From Motiliproteus sp041586735 (GTDB lineage: Bacteria; Pseudomonadota; Gammaproteobacteria; Pseudomonadales; Balneatricaceae), in assembly GCA_041586735.1 (NCBI GenBank), contig JBFGZQ010000014.1:1-64000 (forward strand): a DNA stretch of 64,000 nt, read 5' to 3'. The notes under the pieces were generated by a model, which ran no database searches, was not told the DNA's origin, and saw only the letters and a program-made list of their open reading frames with translations. This document shows positions 8,509 to 19,020 of the stretch, piece after piece. How positions within the stretch are numbered: the stretch's first letter is position 1; the number at the start of each line of letters is the position of its first letter. The position numbers and the translations under genes are program-made.

Positions 8509-11500
8509 TTACGCGTTAATGCGTTGCCGGTTCGCGATCACCAACGCCTCAAACTCTTGGGCGGGCAGCGATCGACTGAACAGAAAACCCTGCATTGAGT
8601 GACAGTGTTCATTCTTCAGAAACTGGCACTGCTCCTCGGTTTCCACCCCTTCAGCCACCACATCCAGATCCAGCGCTTCCGCCAAGGCGATGATAGAGCG
8701 TGATATGGCCATATCCTGTTTATCACTAGGAATATCCTTAATGAAGGAGCGGTCTATTTTCAGGGTATCAATAGGAAAACGCTTCAGATAGGACAACGAC
8801 GAGTAGCCGGTACCGAAGTCGTCCAGAGCCACCCGAATGCCGAGCTGCTTCAACTCCCGGATAGCGGCTAGCGCGTTATCCGGATTCGCCATCAACATCG
8901 ACTCGGTCAATTCACACTCCAGCAACTGCGGCGCTAGACCGGCGCTACCCAGTGCCTGCTTAATCATCGAGGCTAGTTGTTGATCGTTAAACTGTAGCGC
9001 CGACAGATTGACCGCAACGCTCAACTGCGTGCCACAGCGCTCATTAATGTTGCGGGTGGTCAGGCACGCCTGCTGTATTACCCAGGCCCCCATCGGAATA
9101 ATCAACCCGGTATCTTCTGCAGCAGAAATAAACTCGTTCGGAGGCACCAGTCCGCGCTCCGAGTGCATCCAGCGCAGCAACGCTTCCGATCCGATAATCG
9201 CACCCGTTAACAGATCGATCTTGGCCTGGTAATAGAGTACAAACTCGCGGTGTTCAAGCGCATGATGAAGCGCCATCTCCAGCGCCAGCCGCTCCTTGGC
9301 ACGCGCATTCAGCTGTCGCGTATAAAAATGGAAGCTATTAGGCTGCTCTCGAGCCTTGTACTGCGCCGCTTCGGCGTTGCGTAACAGCGCAGAGGCACTC
9401 ATGCCATCCTGGGGGTAGACGGCAATGCCGATCGAACAGGTCAACGCCACGCCCTGTGCACCATCGCCCAAAGGCTTGGCAACCGACGCCATCAGCTGCT
9501 GAATTATCGGGACGATATCTTCCACATCATTGAGATCATCTAACACGATCGCGAAATCATCCGCGCCCAACCGCGCCACCGTATCGCCCTGGCGCACATC
9601 CTGACTGATACGGGCAGCCATCGTCTGCAATATCAGATCGGTCGCTTGGCTGCCGATACTCTGGTTGATAAATTTAAACCGATCCAGATCCAATATCACC
9701 AACGCCGTATACTGTTTGCTACGCCGAGCATGAATCAACGACTGCTCCAGACGATCGCGCAACAGATTCTTATTCGCCAGCCCCGTCAAGGCATCATAGT
9801 TGGCCAGTTTATCCAGTTGCTGCTGATCGTTTACTTTCTGGGTGATGTCATTAAAAACACTGACGTAATGCGTTGCCTCACCTTGCTCGTCACGCACCGG
9901 CGCCATCGACAGGTCGTTCCAAAACAGACGCCCGCTACGGTGGTAATTACGCAGCACCACTGTGGTACCTACCCGTTTACGCAGCGCCTGTTTTAAGGTC
10001 TCCAGCGCCAGCTGCTCCTGGTCATCACCGAGCAGAAAGCGGCCATTACGGCCGACCACCTCCTCACTGCTATAACCGGTGATCTGCTCAAACGCCGGAT
10101 TGACATACACGAAGGGGTTGTCATGCTCTCTCAAGTCAGAGATAGCAATGCCATTATTGGCAGACTCTATCGCCCGCAGCAGCAACTGCAACTGCTGCTC
10201 CAACCCTCGCCGTTCGGTGATATCGATCAGGGTGCCGATGAGACAAGGCTGGCCCTTAAATACCGTCGTGCTGCCAAACACCTCGACCTGAATACGCCGA
10301 CCATCGGCGCAGAGCCCGGTAAATTCGTAACCCGAACTACTTATTTCACCCGCAGCGCGTCGCCTTAGGTTTTCAGCAACCAGCGCTCGGCTTTCCGGGG
10401 CAGCCAGCGCGACCGCGGCAAACCCTGTATTTAGCAGTTCAAGGTCGTAACCAAAGGTCCTGGCCATATAGGGGTTGGCGTAGAGAAACCGCCCATCCTG
10501 AATCATATAGACCCCCACCATCGAATCCTCGGCCAAGACCCGCAATTTCGTTTCGCTATCGTTCAGCGCCTGGCGCGTTCGGTGAGCTACCAGGCCAAAG
10601 GTCATATTCTCGGCCAGCTCGTCCAGCATTCCACATTCGATCTCATCAAAGGCGTCCGCTTGCTCCGAAAGGATCCATAATACCGAATGAACATTGTTCT
10701 CCAGATTGACCAGTGGCAATACGATGGCACTGCAAACCCCCTCGGGCAGATGACTCAAGGGTGATGACTGCGCGTCTAGCGGGTGAAAGACCTGGGCTTG
10801 GTTACGACGAATACAGTCGCCAGAGAGGCGCTCGCCTCTTAGCGTTGTATCGATATCCTGGAGGTAACTTCCAGCATTGCCGCTATATTCCTGCGGCGTC
10901 ACCACACGGGCTTGCGCGGTGTTAGCGGTACCGATCCAGGCAAAGCGGTAACCACCATGCTCCACTAAAATATCGCAGATCCGCTGCAACGTCTGCGACT
11001 CGTCAGTCGAGCGCACCAGCGCCTGGTTACACTCTGACAACAACCGCAGGGCGCGGTTGGCTGAACGCAACTGCTGTTCGGAGGTTTTTAACGACGAGAG
11101 GTTTTCCTTAATCGCCACATAATGGCTAATGCGGTTAGCCCTGTCCTTGATAGGCGTGATAACCAGGGCTTCATGCACCCGCGCACCACTTTGGGTTTTA
11201 TTAACCAGTTCACCGCGCCAAACATGACCCGAACTGATCTGCTGCCACATCTGTTGATAGGTTTGTAGCGGCGTCTCGCCTCCCTGGATGAACTTAGGGT
11301 TCTGACCCAGGGTTTCTGCCAAGCTATAGCCCATCAGTGCGGTAAAAGCCGGATTGACATAACTGATCACCCCTGCGGCATCCGTGATCATGATGCTGCA
11401 AGGATTTTGCTCCACGACCGCCGATAGCACCTTAAGACGCTCGTCATCAACCTGGCGCGCCAACTCATAAACCTTACTGTCGGTGACATCCACGGAGATC

Positions 11501-11832
11501 CCGCAGACCGTCAGAGCCTGGCCGCCCGCGCGGGTTAGGGGTGAGTAGCGGGTTTCAAACCAGCGGCCTTTAAATTGCGATATCGAGCGAGAACTTTCAC
11601 CCTGCTGGGCCCGGCGCAAGCTATCCAGCTCCGACTGATGACCGCGAAACAGCTCCTGCACCGATCGCCCGACCCACGGCCCCGGAGCCACACCCATAGC
11701 ATCCAGCCCATCACCCTCGGCCTGGATAATAATCCCTTGGGAATCCACCACCCAGATCAGCATCTGCGTGCGCCGAAACTCAGGAGTGGTCGATGACTGC
11801 GTAGCGCCTAGTGTAGAACTCTCAAGCTGCAT
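8509..11832 (-). CDS. PAS/GAF-containing GGDEF-EAL c-di-GMP phosphodiesterase
   Basis: This 1107-residue cytosolic signalling protein has no clear membrane segment. Domain order is approximate: PAS (25-125), PAS (135-250), GAF (265-415), PAS (425-545), PAS (550-675), GGDEF (680-845), EAL (855-1100). The GGDEF signature is altered to GADDF (756-760), so cyclase activity may be lost, although the RxxD inhibitory-site motif (RQGD, 747-750) remains. The EAL domain looks complete: EALLRW (Glu883), ELTES, DDFGTGYSS, a Lys in TLKIDRSF and AEGVETEEQ. Expected output is c-di-GMP hydrolysis controlled by small-molecule or redox signals, with the GGDEF domain perhaps an allosteric site. The signal is unknown. 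It stands alone between slmA and uvrD. Confidence 0.9.
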   Translation of the reverse strand: MQLESSTLGATQSSTTPEFRRTQMLIWVVDSQGIIIQAEGDGLDAMGVAPGPWVGRSVQELFRGHQSELDSLRRAQQGESSRSISQFKGRWFETRYSPLTRAGGQALTVCGISVDVTDSKVYELARQVDDERLKVLSAVVEQNPCSIMITDAAGVISYVNPAFTALMGYSLAETLGQNPKFIQGGETPLQTYQQMWQQISSGHVWRGELVNKTQSGARVHEALVITPIKDRANRISHYVAIKENLSSLKTSEQQLRSANRALRLLSECNQALVRSTDESQTLQRICDILVEHGGYRFAWIGTANTAQARVVTPQEYSGNAGSYLQDIDTTLRGERLSGDCIRRNQAQVFHPLDAQSSPLSHLPEGVCSAIVLPLVNLENNVHSVLWILSEQADAFDEIECGMLDELAENMTFGLVAHRTRQALNDSETKLRVLAEDSMVGVYMIQDGRFLYANPYMARTFGYDLELLNTGFAAVALAAPESRALVAENLRRRAAGEISSSGYEFTGLCADGRRIQVEVFGSTTVFKGQPCLIGTLIDITERRGLEQQLQLLLRAIESANNGIAISDLREHDNPFVYVNPAFEQITGYSSEEVVGRNGRFLLGDDQEQLALETLKQALRKRVGTTVVLRNYHRSGRLFWNDLSMAPVRDEQGEATHYVSVFNDITQKVNDQQQLDKLANYDALTGLANKNLLRDRLEQSLIHARRSKQYTALVILDLDRFKFINQSIGSQATDLILQTMAARISQDVRQGDTVARLGADDFAIVLDDLNDVEDIVPIIQQLMASVAKPLGDGAQGVALTCSIGIAVYPQDGMSASALLRNAEAAQYKAREQPNSFHFYTRQLNARAKERLALEMALHHALEHREFVLYYQAKIDLLTGAIIGSEALLRWMHSERGLVPPNEFISAAEDTGLIIPMGAWVIQQACLTTRNINERCGTQLSVAVNLSALQFNDQQLASMIKQALGSAGLAPQLLECELTESMLMANPDNALAAIRELKQLGIRVALDDFGTGYSSLSYLKRFPIDTLKIDRSFIKDIPSDKQDMAISRSIIALAEALDLDVVAEGVETEEQCQFLKNEHCHSMQGFLFSRSLPAQEFEALVIANRQRINA

Positions 11833-11998
11833 GTTAACAACGTTTGTCCGACGGATTGATTGAAGAAAGCCGTCGTCCGTTGAGCGGCAACTATTTTTAC
11901 GCCCAGTCTATAGTACTTTAGCCGATTAACCCAGATCGATCGCCTAGCTGCCCAGTGACTAGGCTTTGCTCGCTTAGCGCGTAGCGATAACGACTGTG

Positions 11999-14194
11999 TC
12001 ACAACGGCTGCAGCTTGGCATAACTGACCATTAGCCACTTGCTACCCTGGGTATCAAAATTCACCTGAACCCGGGCATTAGGCCCCTGGCCCTCGTAATG
12101 GGTGATCACCCCCTCACCAAACATACTATGCAGCACTCGCTGCCCCAGCATTAACCCCGTGTCAGGGATATCGGTCCCGGAAAAGCTGCCAGACATCGGC
12201 GTAGAGGTTTTAGTAAAGCTGACCGGGCGCGAGAACTGGGTTTTGAGCCGCACCTCCTGCAACAGCTCGCTCGGGATCTCCTGAACAAAGCGCGACAGCC
12301 GATTGTAAGTATCCTGACCGTGCAAACGCCGCGATTCGGCGTAGGTGAAGTAGAGTTTATGCATCGCTCGGGTGATACCGACATAACAGAGTCGCCGCTC
12401 CTCCTCCAGCCTGCCGGGTTCCTCCATCGACATCTTATGCGGGAACAACCCCTCCTCGACGCCCGCCAAGAACACCAGCGGAAACTCCAAGCCCTTGGCT
12501 GAGTGCAACGTCATCAGCTGCACACTGTCCTCGAACTCATCGGCCTGACCATCGCCGGCATCCAGCGCCGCTTTATCCAGAAATGCGGCTAACACCGGTA
12601 GCTCCTGCTCCTCGGCATCGCGCTGCCACTCTTGATCAAACTGCCGGGTCGCGCTGACCAGCTCTTGGAGGTTTTCGATCCGCGACTGGGCTTTCTCACC
12701 CTTCTCTTTGAGATGATGATCGATCAGCCCGCTGTGGGCGATCACGTGTTCGGCCTGCTCGTGTAGCGGCGCCCCTTCGGTAGCGTTATCGAGCCGATCG
12801 ATCAGCTCAATAAAGCCACGCAGGGCGTTGCCAGCCCGGGCCGGCAGCAGCTGCAGCTCTATCACCTCGTGCGCCGACTGCCACAGACTGATCCCCTCGT
12901 CTCGGGCACGTTGGCGCAGCAGCTCTACGGTCTTGGGACCGATGGCACGGGTGGGTATATTGTTGATCCGCTCGAATGCGGTATCGTCGAGCCGGTTAGC
13001 GACGAGGCGCAGGTAGCAGAGCGCGTTCTTGATCTCCAAACGGTCATAGAAGCGCTGACCACCGTAGATACGATAAGGCATCCCCGCACGAATCAAGGCC
13101 TCTTCTAGCACCCGCGACTGGGCGTTGGAGCGATACAGAATGGCGCTACTGGAGCGTTCATGGCCCTTGCCGACCCAAGCCTGGATGGTATCGACGATAA
13201 AGCGCGCCTCATCCTGCTCGTTAAAACCGGCGTACAACGAGATCGGATCCCCTTCATTGCCGCTGGTCCAGAGTTTTTTACCCAGGCGCCCCTGATTATT
13301 GGCGATCAACGCATTAGCGGCATCGAGAATCGTGGCGCTGGAACGGTAATTTTGCTCCAGGCGCACCACCTGGGTATCGGGATAATCACGGCTGAACTGC
13401 TGGATATTTTCGATCTTGGCACCGCGCCAGCCGTAGATCGACTGATCATCGTCACCCACGACCATCAACTTGCCGCGCTGACCCGCCAACACCCGTAACC
13501 AAGCATATTGAATCGTATTGGTATCCTGAAACTCATCAACCAAAATATGGGCGAAGCGTTGCTGGTAGTGCTTAAGAACCTCCGGCTTATTCAACCAGAG
13601 CTCGTGGGAGCGCAGTAGGATCTCGCCAAAATCAACCAGCGAGCTGCGCTGACAGGCCTGCTCGTACTGGCGGTAAAACTCCACCTGAACGCGCTGGTAG
13701 GGATCGCCACCCGCGTCAATATGCCCAGCACGCAAGCCCTCATCTTTTTGGGCATTGATAAACCACTGTAGCTGTTTGGGCTGAAAGCGGTTCTCATCCA
13801 GATTCATCTCTTTCACCAGCCGTTTTACCAACCGCAGCTGATCATCCGCATCGAGGATCTGGAAACTCTCCTGCAACCCGGCATCGGCCCAATGGCTGCG
13901 CAACAGTCGATGCGCCAGGCCATGAAAGGTACCGACCCACATCCCCTGCGGATTAAAGCCGAGCATCTCGGTGATCCGCCCGCGCATCTCCTTGGCCGCT
14001 TTATTGGTGAAGGTCACCGCCAGGATGGCGTGCGGCGATACCTGCTCGGCCTGCATCAAGCGCGCGATGCGATGCACCAGCACGCGGGTCTTGCCAGAAC
14101 CGGCACCGGCTAGCACCAGCAGATTGACCGGAGGCGCCGCTACCGCTTCACGCTGGGCATCATTAAGGGGGTCGAGAATGGTAGAATCATCCAT
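11999..14194 (-). CDS. uvrD: DNA helicase II
   Basis: UvrD is a 3'-5' SF1 helicase acting in nucleotide excision repair and mismatch repair. Visible motifs in order are Walker A AGAGSGKT (about 30-37), motif Ia TFTNKAAKEMR, motif II VDEFQDTN, motif III GDDDQSIYGWRGA, motif IV QNYRS, motif V LMTLHSAKGLEF and motif VI VGITRAMHKL. The C-terminal tudor-like tail (GEGVITHYEGQG...KWLMVSYAKL) is the UvrD/PcrA RNA-polymerase-binding element. At 731 residues it has the normal length. Confidence 0.97.
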   Translation of the reverse strand: MDDSTILDPLNDAQREAVAAPPVNLLVLAGAGSGKTRVLVHRIARLMQAEQVSPHAILAVTFTNKAAKEMRGRITEMLGFNPQGMWVGTFHGLAHRLLRSHWADAGLQESFQILDADDQLRLVKRLVKEMNLDENRFQPKQLQWFINAQKDEGLRAGHIDAGGDPYQRVQVEFYRQYEQACQRSSLVDFGEILLRSHELWLNKPEVLKHYQQRFAHILVDEFQDTNTIQYAWLRVLAGQRGKLMVVGDDDQSIYGWRGAKIENIQQFSRDYPDTQVVRLEQNYRSSATILDAANALIANNQGRLGKKLWTSGNEGDPISLYAGFNEQDEARFIVDTIQAWVGKGHERSSSAILYRSNAQSRVLEEALIRAGMPYRIYGGQRFYDRLEIKNALCYLRLVANRLDDTAFERINNIPTRAIGPKTVELLRQRARDEGISLWQSAHEVIELQLLPARAGNALRGFIELIDRLDNATEGAPLHEQAEHVIAHSGLIDHHLKEKGEKAQSRIENLQELVSATRQFDQEWQRDAEEQELPVLAAFLDKAALDAGDGQADEFEDSVQLMTLHSAKGLEFPLVFLAGVEEGLFPHKMSMEEPGRLEEERRLCYVGITRAMHKLYFTYAESRRLHGQDTYNRLSRFVQEIPSELLQEVRLKTQFSRPVSFTKTSTPMSGSFSGTDIPDTGLMLGQRVLHSMFGEGVITHYEGQGPNARVQVNFDTQGSKWLMVSYAKLQPL

Positions 14195-14327
14195 CGGTGC
14201 ACACCTGCATTACAATCAAAGCCGATGATTATATCAGGCGGATTCGGCAACAGCGGCCCAAGGCGTTAAAATCCTGACCTTGATCGCTCTTTCATGATCC
14301 CGAAAATCCACACCCAAGGAGTAGCCT

Positions 14328-14606
14328 ATGCCACTGGCGATGGCGCGCCATATTCTGGTCAAGACCCCGGATGAGGCCCAACAACTGAAACAGAAGCTGG
14401 CGCAGGGCGCCGATTTCGCCCTGCTGGCTAAAAAGCACTCGCTCTGTCCATCGAAAAAAAAGGGCGGAAGCCTGGGCGAGGTGCGCCCCGGGCAGATGGT
14501 ACGGGCGGTCGACCAGATCATTTTCAAGAAGCCGCTCAACCAGGTGCACGGACCGGTTAAAACCCAGTTTGGCTACCACCTGGTCGAGGTGGTATTTAGG
14601 GATTAA
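14328..14606 (+). CDS. ppiC: Parvulin-type peptidyl-prolyl cis-trans isomerase
   Basis: This single-domain cytosolic parvulin of 92 residues matches E. coli PpiC in length. Typical segments are ARHILVKT at the start, ALLAKKHSLCPS with the active-site Cys, GGSLGEVRPGQM, and the end VHGPVKTQFGYHLVEV. A good ribosome site (AAGGAG) precedes the ATG. It is divergent from uvrD and convergent with thrB. Confidence 0.95.
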   Translation: MPLAMARHILVKTPDEAQQLKQKLAQGADFALLAKKHSLCPSKKKGGSLGEVRPGQMVRAVDQIIFKKPLNQVHGPVKTQFGYHLVEVVFRD

Positions 14607-14680
14607 AACCGGGCGTTGATCTGCAACCGCGGGGATCCGAACGGATTATGCTCGAGCCTAATCCGGCGGCTTGATCCAGG

Positions 14681-15649
14681 CTAGCGCGGCAGTTCGCCAG
14701 GATGGGCGATATGATTGAGCAGAATACGCTTGAGCGGCTCAGGATCCTTAATCACCTGCTCCGCGTCATACTGATTCTTGTCTAAGCCGTGCAGACTGAT
14801 CAGCCGCGATAACCAAAAGCGCATCGCCGCGGTGCGGATCAATATCGGCCAGGCAAGGTATTCACCCGAGGTGAACGGCCGCACCTGCGCATAGGCTTTC
14901 AACAATGCATCGAGACGCTCGCCATCAAACTGCCCCTGAGCATTGACACACCAGTCATTGGCGACGATCGCCAAGTCATACAGCAGATAGCCGCTACAGG
15001 CGTTATACAGATCGATAATGCCGCTCAAGCGCTCGCCATCAAAGAGGGCGTTATCGTGAAACAGGTCACCGTGGATGATCCCCTGCGGCAGATTCAACGG
15101 CTGCTCACGCAGGGCGTCAAACTGCGCCACCTCCTGACGCAGCAACGCCGCATCTTCAGCGTTAAGCAGCTCGGCTGCCCGCTTGGACTCACGCCGCCAC
15201 CAGAACACCCCGCGATGCGCCTGACGGCTCATAAAGAAATCCTGCCCGGCCAGATGCAGCTGCGCCAGCGCCGCGCCAATTTGGCGACAATGACCCGGGG
15301 TCAGATCAACCTGATGTCGTCCCTTAAAGCGCGGTAATAACAACGCCGGCCGACGCGCCAGGGTTTTTAGGGCGATGCCGTTGCGATCCTTAAACGGCGC
15401 CGGCACCCTCACCCCTCGCTCGGCCAGATAGCCGGTCAGCTCAACGAAGAACGGCATCTCCTCCAGCGATAACTCTTCGAACAGCGTTAACACGAACTGC
15501 AATCGCTGCCCGCCGCGCTCGGTATCGACAAAATAGTTGGTATTTTCTATGCCGCCATCGATGCCTTGAAAGCCGGCCAAAGCCCCAAGATCAAAATCAG
15601 CCAGCCAGTCTTGCAGATCGGCAGTACAGAGTTGGGTATAAACAGCCAT
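14681..15649 (-). CDS. thrB: Homoserine kinase (ThrB2, APH-like)
   Basis: This enzyme phosphorylates homoserine in threonine synthesis. It belongs to the aminoglycoside-phosphotransferase-fold type II homoserine kinases of pseudomonads, not the GHMP kinase of E. coli. Key segments are GIENTNYFV (nucleotide loop, near 35), the catalytic HGDLFHDNALF (near 195) and the metal-binding GIIDLYNAC (near 210). At 322 residues the length is usual. It is followed upstream by the DUF2782 gene and divergent polA, the same neighbourhood as in Pseudomonas. Confidence 0.93.
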   Translation of the reverse strand: MAVYTQLCTADLQDWLADFDLGALAGFQGIDGGIENTNYFVDTERGGQRLQFVLTLFEELSLEEMPFFVELTGYLAERGVRVPAPFKDRNGIALKTLARRPALLLPRFKGRHQVDLTPGHCRQIGAALAQLHLAGQDFFMSRQAHRGVFWWRRESKRAAELLNAEDAALLRQEVAQFDALREQPLNLPQGIIHGDLFHDNALFDGERLSGIIDLYNACSGYLLYDLAIVANDWCVNAQGQFDGERLDALLKAYAQVRPFTSGEYLAWPILIRTAAMRFWLSRLISLHGLDKNQYDAEQVIKDPEPLKRILLNHIAHPGELPR

Positions 15650-15755
15650 GGTAAAAATCCAGGTCTAGCGACCTTTGATAAGTATTAACCGACGCTAGGT
15701 CGGAATTTATAGCTCAGAACATATAGCTAAGCAGTTACCGGTTACCGACAACCCG

Positions 15756-16046
15756 CTACCAGCGAAACAACACCCACTTGGGAATCAATAACTGGCTGCT
15801 ATCCAAGCGAATGTATTGACCATCACGACTATCCGCCGGGACCAGATAATAGGGTTTTCCTATTTTGGGCACCACCCGAATCTCCTTAATCGCCCCATTA
15901 ACCCGGTATTCATAATAGAGCTCGCCCTGATCACCGGGACGAATGGTGATGGCATCATCCGCGCTGGATCGCACCTCTTCCGCCCTCAGTGGTATGGTAG
16001 ACAACGTCATTGCCAATACCAAACTCAAGCTTACTAGCCGTTTCAT
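15756..16046 (-). CDS. DUF2782 family exported protein
   Basis: This 96-residue protein has an N-terminal signal peptide (MKRLVSLSLVLAMTLSTIPLRA, cleavage near residue 22). The mature part carries ITIRPGDQGELYYEYRVNG and a C-terminal LLIPKWVLFRW, typical of DUF2782. The function is unknown. It is conserved next to polA and thrB in pseudomonads. It lies 106 bases upstream of thrB on the same strand and is divergent from polA, so it may be cotranscribed with thrB. Confidence 0.85.
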   Translation of the reverse strand: MKRLVSLSLVLAMTLSTIPLRAEEVRSSADDAITIRPGDQGELYYEYRVNGAIKEIRVVPKIGKPYYLVPADSRDGQYIRLDSSQLLIPKWVLFRW

Positions 16047-16185
16047 ATGCGGTGTCCTTATACAGAGTTAAGCCACTCTATTCTAAACCCTGTCCCGAGC
16101 ACTCAACAGCCAGGCTGGCGTTATTGAGTGAATTCTTTATCATGGCGCTCTCACATTGCAGCGAACAACACCACGGAACATCTTC

Positions 16186-18939
16186 ATGACCGACTCGGCT
16201 AGCAGCAAGCCCCTGATCCTCGTAGACGGATCCTCCTACCTGTACCGTGCCTTCTTTGCCTCACAACAAGCAGACCTGCGCACCTCGTCAGGAGTACCGT
16301 CCGGGGCGATCCGGGTGGTCACCAGCATGCTGCGCAAACTGATCAACGAGTATCCCGGCAGTCCGGTGGTGGTGATCTTTGACGCCAAGGGCAAGACCTT
16401 CCGTGATGATATCTACCCCGAATACAAAGCTCAGCGGCCGTCGATGCCCGATGACCTGCGGCTGCAGATCGAGCCAATCCATAATATCGTTCGCGCGCTG
16501 GGATTGCCGCTGATCGCGGTGGAAGGCGTCGAAGCTGACGATGTGATCGGCACCCTAGCGGTGCAGGCCAGCGCCGCCCAACGCGACACCCTGATCTCCA
16601 CCGGCGACAAGGATATGGCGCAACTGGTCAGCGACCATGTCACCCTGATCAACACCATGAACGACACCCGCATGGATCGCGCCGGGGTGATCGACAAGTT
16701 CGGTATTCCACCCGAGTTGATTATCGACCTGCTGGCGCTGATGGGCGACAAGGTCGATAACATTCCCGGGGTGCCCGGGGTAGGCGAGAAAACCGCGCTG
16801 GGACTGCTACAAGGGATCGGCAGCATTAAGGATCTATACGCCAACCTGGAGCAGATTGCCGGACTGGCGTTTCGCGGTGCCAAGACGATGGCCAAGAAGC
16901 TCCAAGAGCACCGCCACAATGCCGAACTCTCCTATCTGTTGGCCACTATCAAGACCGATGTCGAACTCGAGCTGAGCATCGATGACTTTGTCGCCCCCCA
17001 GCCCGATACCGAGGCCCTGACTGCGCTGTTCACCGAGTTTGAATTCCGCAGCTGGATCAGCGAACTGGATGCCGACACGGCCGACCTGCCAACCACAAGC
17101 GACGACCCAGCCACGCCTGTGGCCCCCGCTACTCTGGACTACCAGACTATTCTCGAGCAGGCCGATCTGGATCGCTGGATCGCTCGGCTCAAGGCCGCAC
17201 CGCTGTTTGCCTTCGATACCGAGACTAGCAGCCTTGATTATATGCAGGCCGAGCTAGTCGGCGTCTCCTTTGCGATCACGCCTGGGGAAGCCGCCTACGT
17301 ACCGCTGGCGCATGACTATATAGGTGCACCGGTGCAGCTCGACCGCAACGCCGTGCTGGCACAGCTTAAACCGCTGCTCGAAGACCCTACACTGGCCAAG
17401 GTCGGCCAGCATATGAAATATGATATGAATGTGCTGGCGCGTTACGGCATTGTGTTGCAGGGCGTACGCTTCGATACCATGCTCGAATCCTACGTGCTCA
17501 ACTCCATCGCCGGGCGTCACGATATGGATTCACTGGCCCAACGTTTTCTCGGGCTCAGCACGGTCAGTTTTGAAACCCTGGCCGGCAAAGGCAAGAAGCA
17601 GCTGACCTTCAACCAGATCGACCTGGAGCAAGCCGCACCCTACGCCGCCGAAGATGCCGACATCACCCTGCGTCTGCATCTGACCCTGCGTGCCAAACTG
17701 GAGCAAGAGCCCCGGCTGCTGGCGATCGTAGATGAGCTGGAGATCCCGCTGATCCCCATTCTATCCACTATCGAGCGCACCGGCGCCCGGGTCGATGCGA
17801 CCATGCTTGGCCAGCAGAGCCAGGAGATCGCTGCCCGCCTGCTGGAGCTGCAACAACAGGCGTATAGGCTAGCCGAACAGGAGTTCAACCTGGCCTCACC
17901 CAAACAGCTGCAGGAGATTCTGTTTGAGCAGCTGAAACTGCCGGTACTCAAGAAGACCCCCAAGGGCGCGCCCTCCACCGCCGAAGAGGTGCTGGCCGAA
18001 CTGGCGCTGGATTACCCGCTCCCCAAGCTGATTCTGGAACACCGCAGTCTGAGCAAACTCAAATCGACCTACACCGACAAGTTACCGCTGATGATTCAGC
18101 CCAGCACCGGCCGCATTCACACCTCCTACCACCAGGCCATCACCGCAACCGGCCGACTCTCTTCCACCGATCCCAACCTGCAGAACATCCCGGTGCGCAG
18201 CAGCGAAGGCCGACGCATCCGCCAGGCGTTTGTGCCGCCGGCAGGCTATAAACTGGTCGCCGCGGATTATTCCCAGATCGAACTGCGGATCATGGCCCAT
18301 CTGTCGCAAGACCAGGGGCTGCTGAACGCCTTTAAACTGGGGGAGGACATCCACAAGGCTACCGCCGCCGAGGTGTTCCACGTCGAACTGGATCAGGTCA
18401 GTTCGGATCAGCGTCGCAGCGCCAAGGCGATCAACTTCGGCCTGATCTACGGGATGTCGGCGTTTGGACTGGCCAAACAACTGGGGGTCGGACGCAACGA
18501 TGCGGCGCGCTATATAGAGCACTATTTCGCCACCTACCCCGGTGTTGAACGCTACATGGACAGCATCCGAGCCAGCGCCGCCGAGCTGGGGTATGTCGAG
18601 ACCCTGCGCGGTCGACGTCTGTACCTGCCGGAGATCAATGCCCGCAACGGCATGCGCCGCCAAGCTGCCGAGCGCACCGCCATCAACGCACCGATGCAGG
18701 GCACCGCTGCCGATATCATCAAACAGGCGATGATCGACGTACAGGCCTGGCTAGAGCAATCGACACTGGACGCGCGGATGATCATGCAGGTTCACGATGA
18801 GCTGGTCTTCGAAGTGGCTGACAGCGATGTCGAGGCGTTCCTCGCCCAGATCCCCGAGAAGATGGCGGCGGCAGCCAGCTTGGACGTGCCCTTAGTGGTT
18901 GAAGCAGGCGTCGGCGATAACTGGGAACAGGCGCACTGA
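16186..18939 (+). CDS. polA: DNA polymerase I
   Basis: This 917-residue enzyme fills gaps in repair and removes RNA primers from Okazaki fragments. The 5'-3' exonuclease domain spans about 1-300 (ILVDGSSYLYRAFF, EADDVIGTLA, GDKVDNIPGVPGVGEKTA). The 3'-5' exonuclease domain spans about 330-520, starting with FDTETSSLD, so proofreading residues are present. The polymerase domain spans about 540-917, with DYSQIELRIMAH (Asp694), RRSAKAINFGLIYGMS and QVHDELVFEV (Asp871). The ATG at 16186, preceded by GGAA, was preferred to a TTG 30 bases upstream. Confidence 0.97.
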   Translation: MTDSASSKPLILVDGSSYLYRAFFASQQADLRTSSGVPSGAIRVVTSMLRKLINEYPGSPVVVIFDAKGKTFRDDIYPEYKAQRPSMPDDLRLQIEPIHNIVRALGLPLIAVEGVEADDVIGTLAVQASAAQRDTLISTGDKDMAQLVSDHVTLINTMNDTRMDRAGVIDKFGIPPELIIDLLALMGDKVDNIPGVPGVGEKTALGLLQGIGSIKDLYANLEQIAGLAFRGAKTMAKKLQEHRHNAELSYLLATIKTDVELELSIDDFVAPQPDTEALTALFTEFEFRSWISELDADTADLPTTSDDPATPVAPATLDYQTILEQADLDRWIARLKAAPLFAFDTETSSLDYMQAELVGVSFAITPGEAAYVPLAHDYIGAPVQLDRNAVLAQLKPLLEDPTLAKVGQHMKYDMNVLARYGIVLQGVRFDTMLESYVLNSIAGRHDMDSLAQRFLGLSTVSFETLAGKGKKQLTFNQIDLEQAAPYAAEDADITLRLHLTLRAKLEQEPRLLAIVDELEIPLIPILSTIERTGARVDATMLGQQSQEIAARLLELQQQAYRLAEQEFNLASPKQLQEILFEQLKLPVLKKTPKGAPSTAEEVLAELALDYPLPKLILEHRSLSKLKSTYTDKLPLMIQPSTGRIHTSYHQAITATGRLSSTDPNLQNIPVRSSEGRRIRQAFVPPAGYKLVAADYSQIELRIMAHLSQDQGLLNAFKLGEDIHKATAAEVFHVELDQVSSDQRRSAKAINFGLIYGMSAFGLAKQLGVGRNDAARYIEHYFATYPGVERYMDSIRASAAELGYVETLRGRRLYLPEINARNGMRRQAAERTAINAPMQGTAADIIKQAMIDVQAWLEQSTLDARMIMQVHDELVFEVADSDVEAFLAQIPEKMAAAASLDVPLVVEAGVGDNWEQAH

Positions 18940-19020
18940 TTTAGACAACCCGTAACCGCATGATTTGTAAAACGATAAAAAAACAGTTGAATTAATTGAT
19001 GCACTCGCCGAACCATCAAC

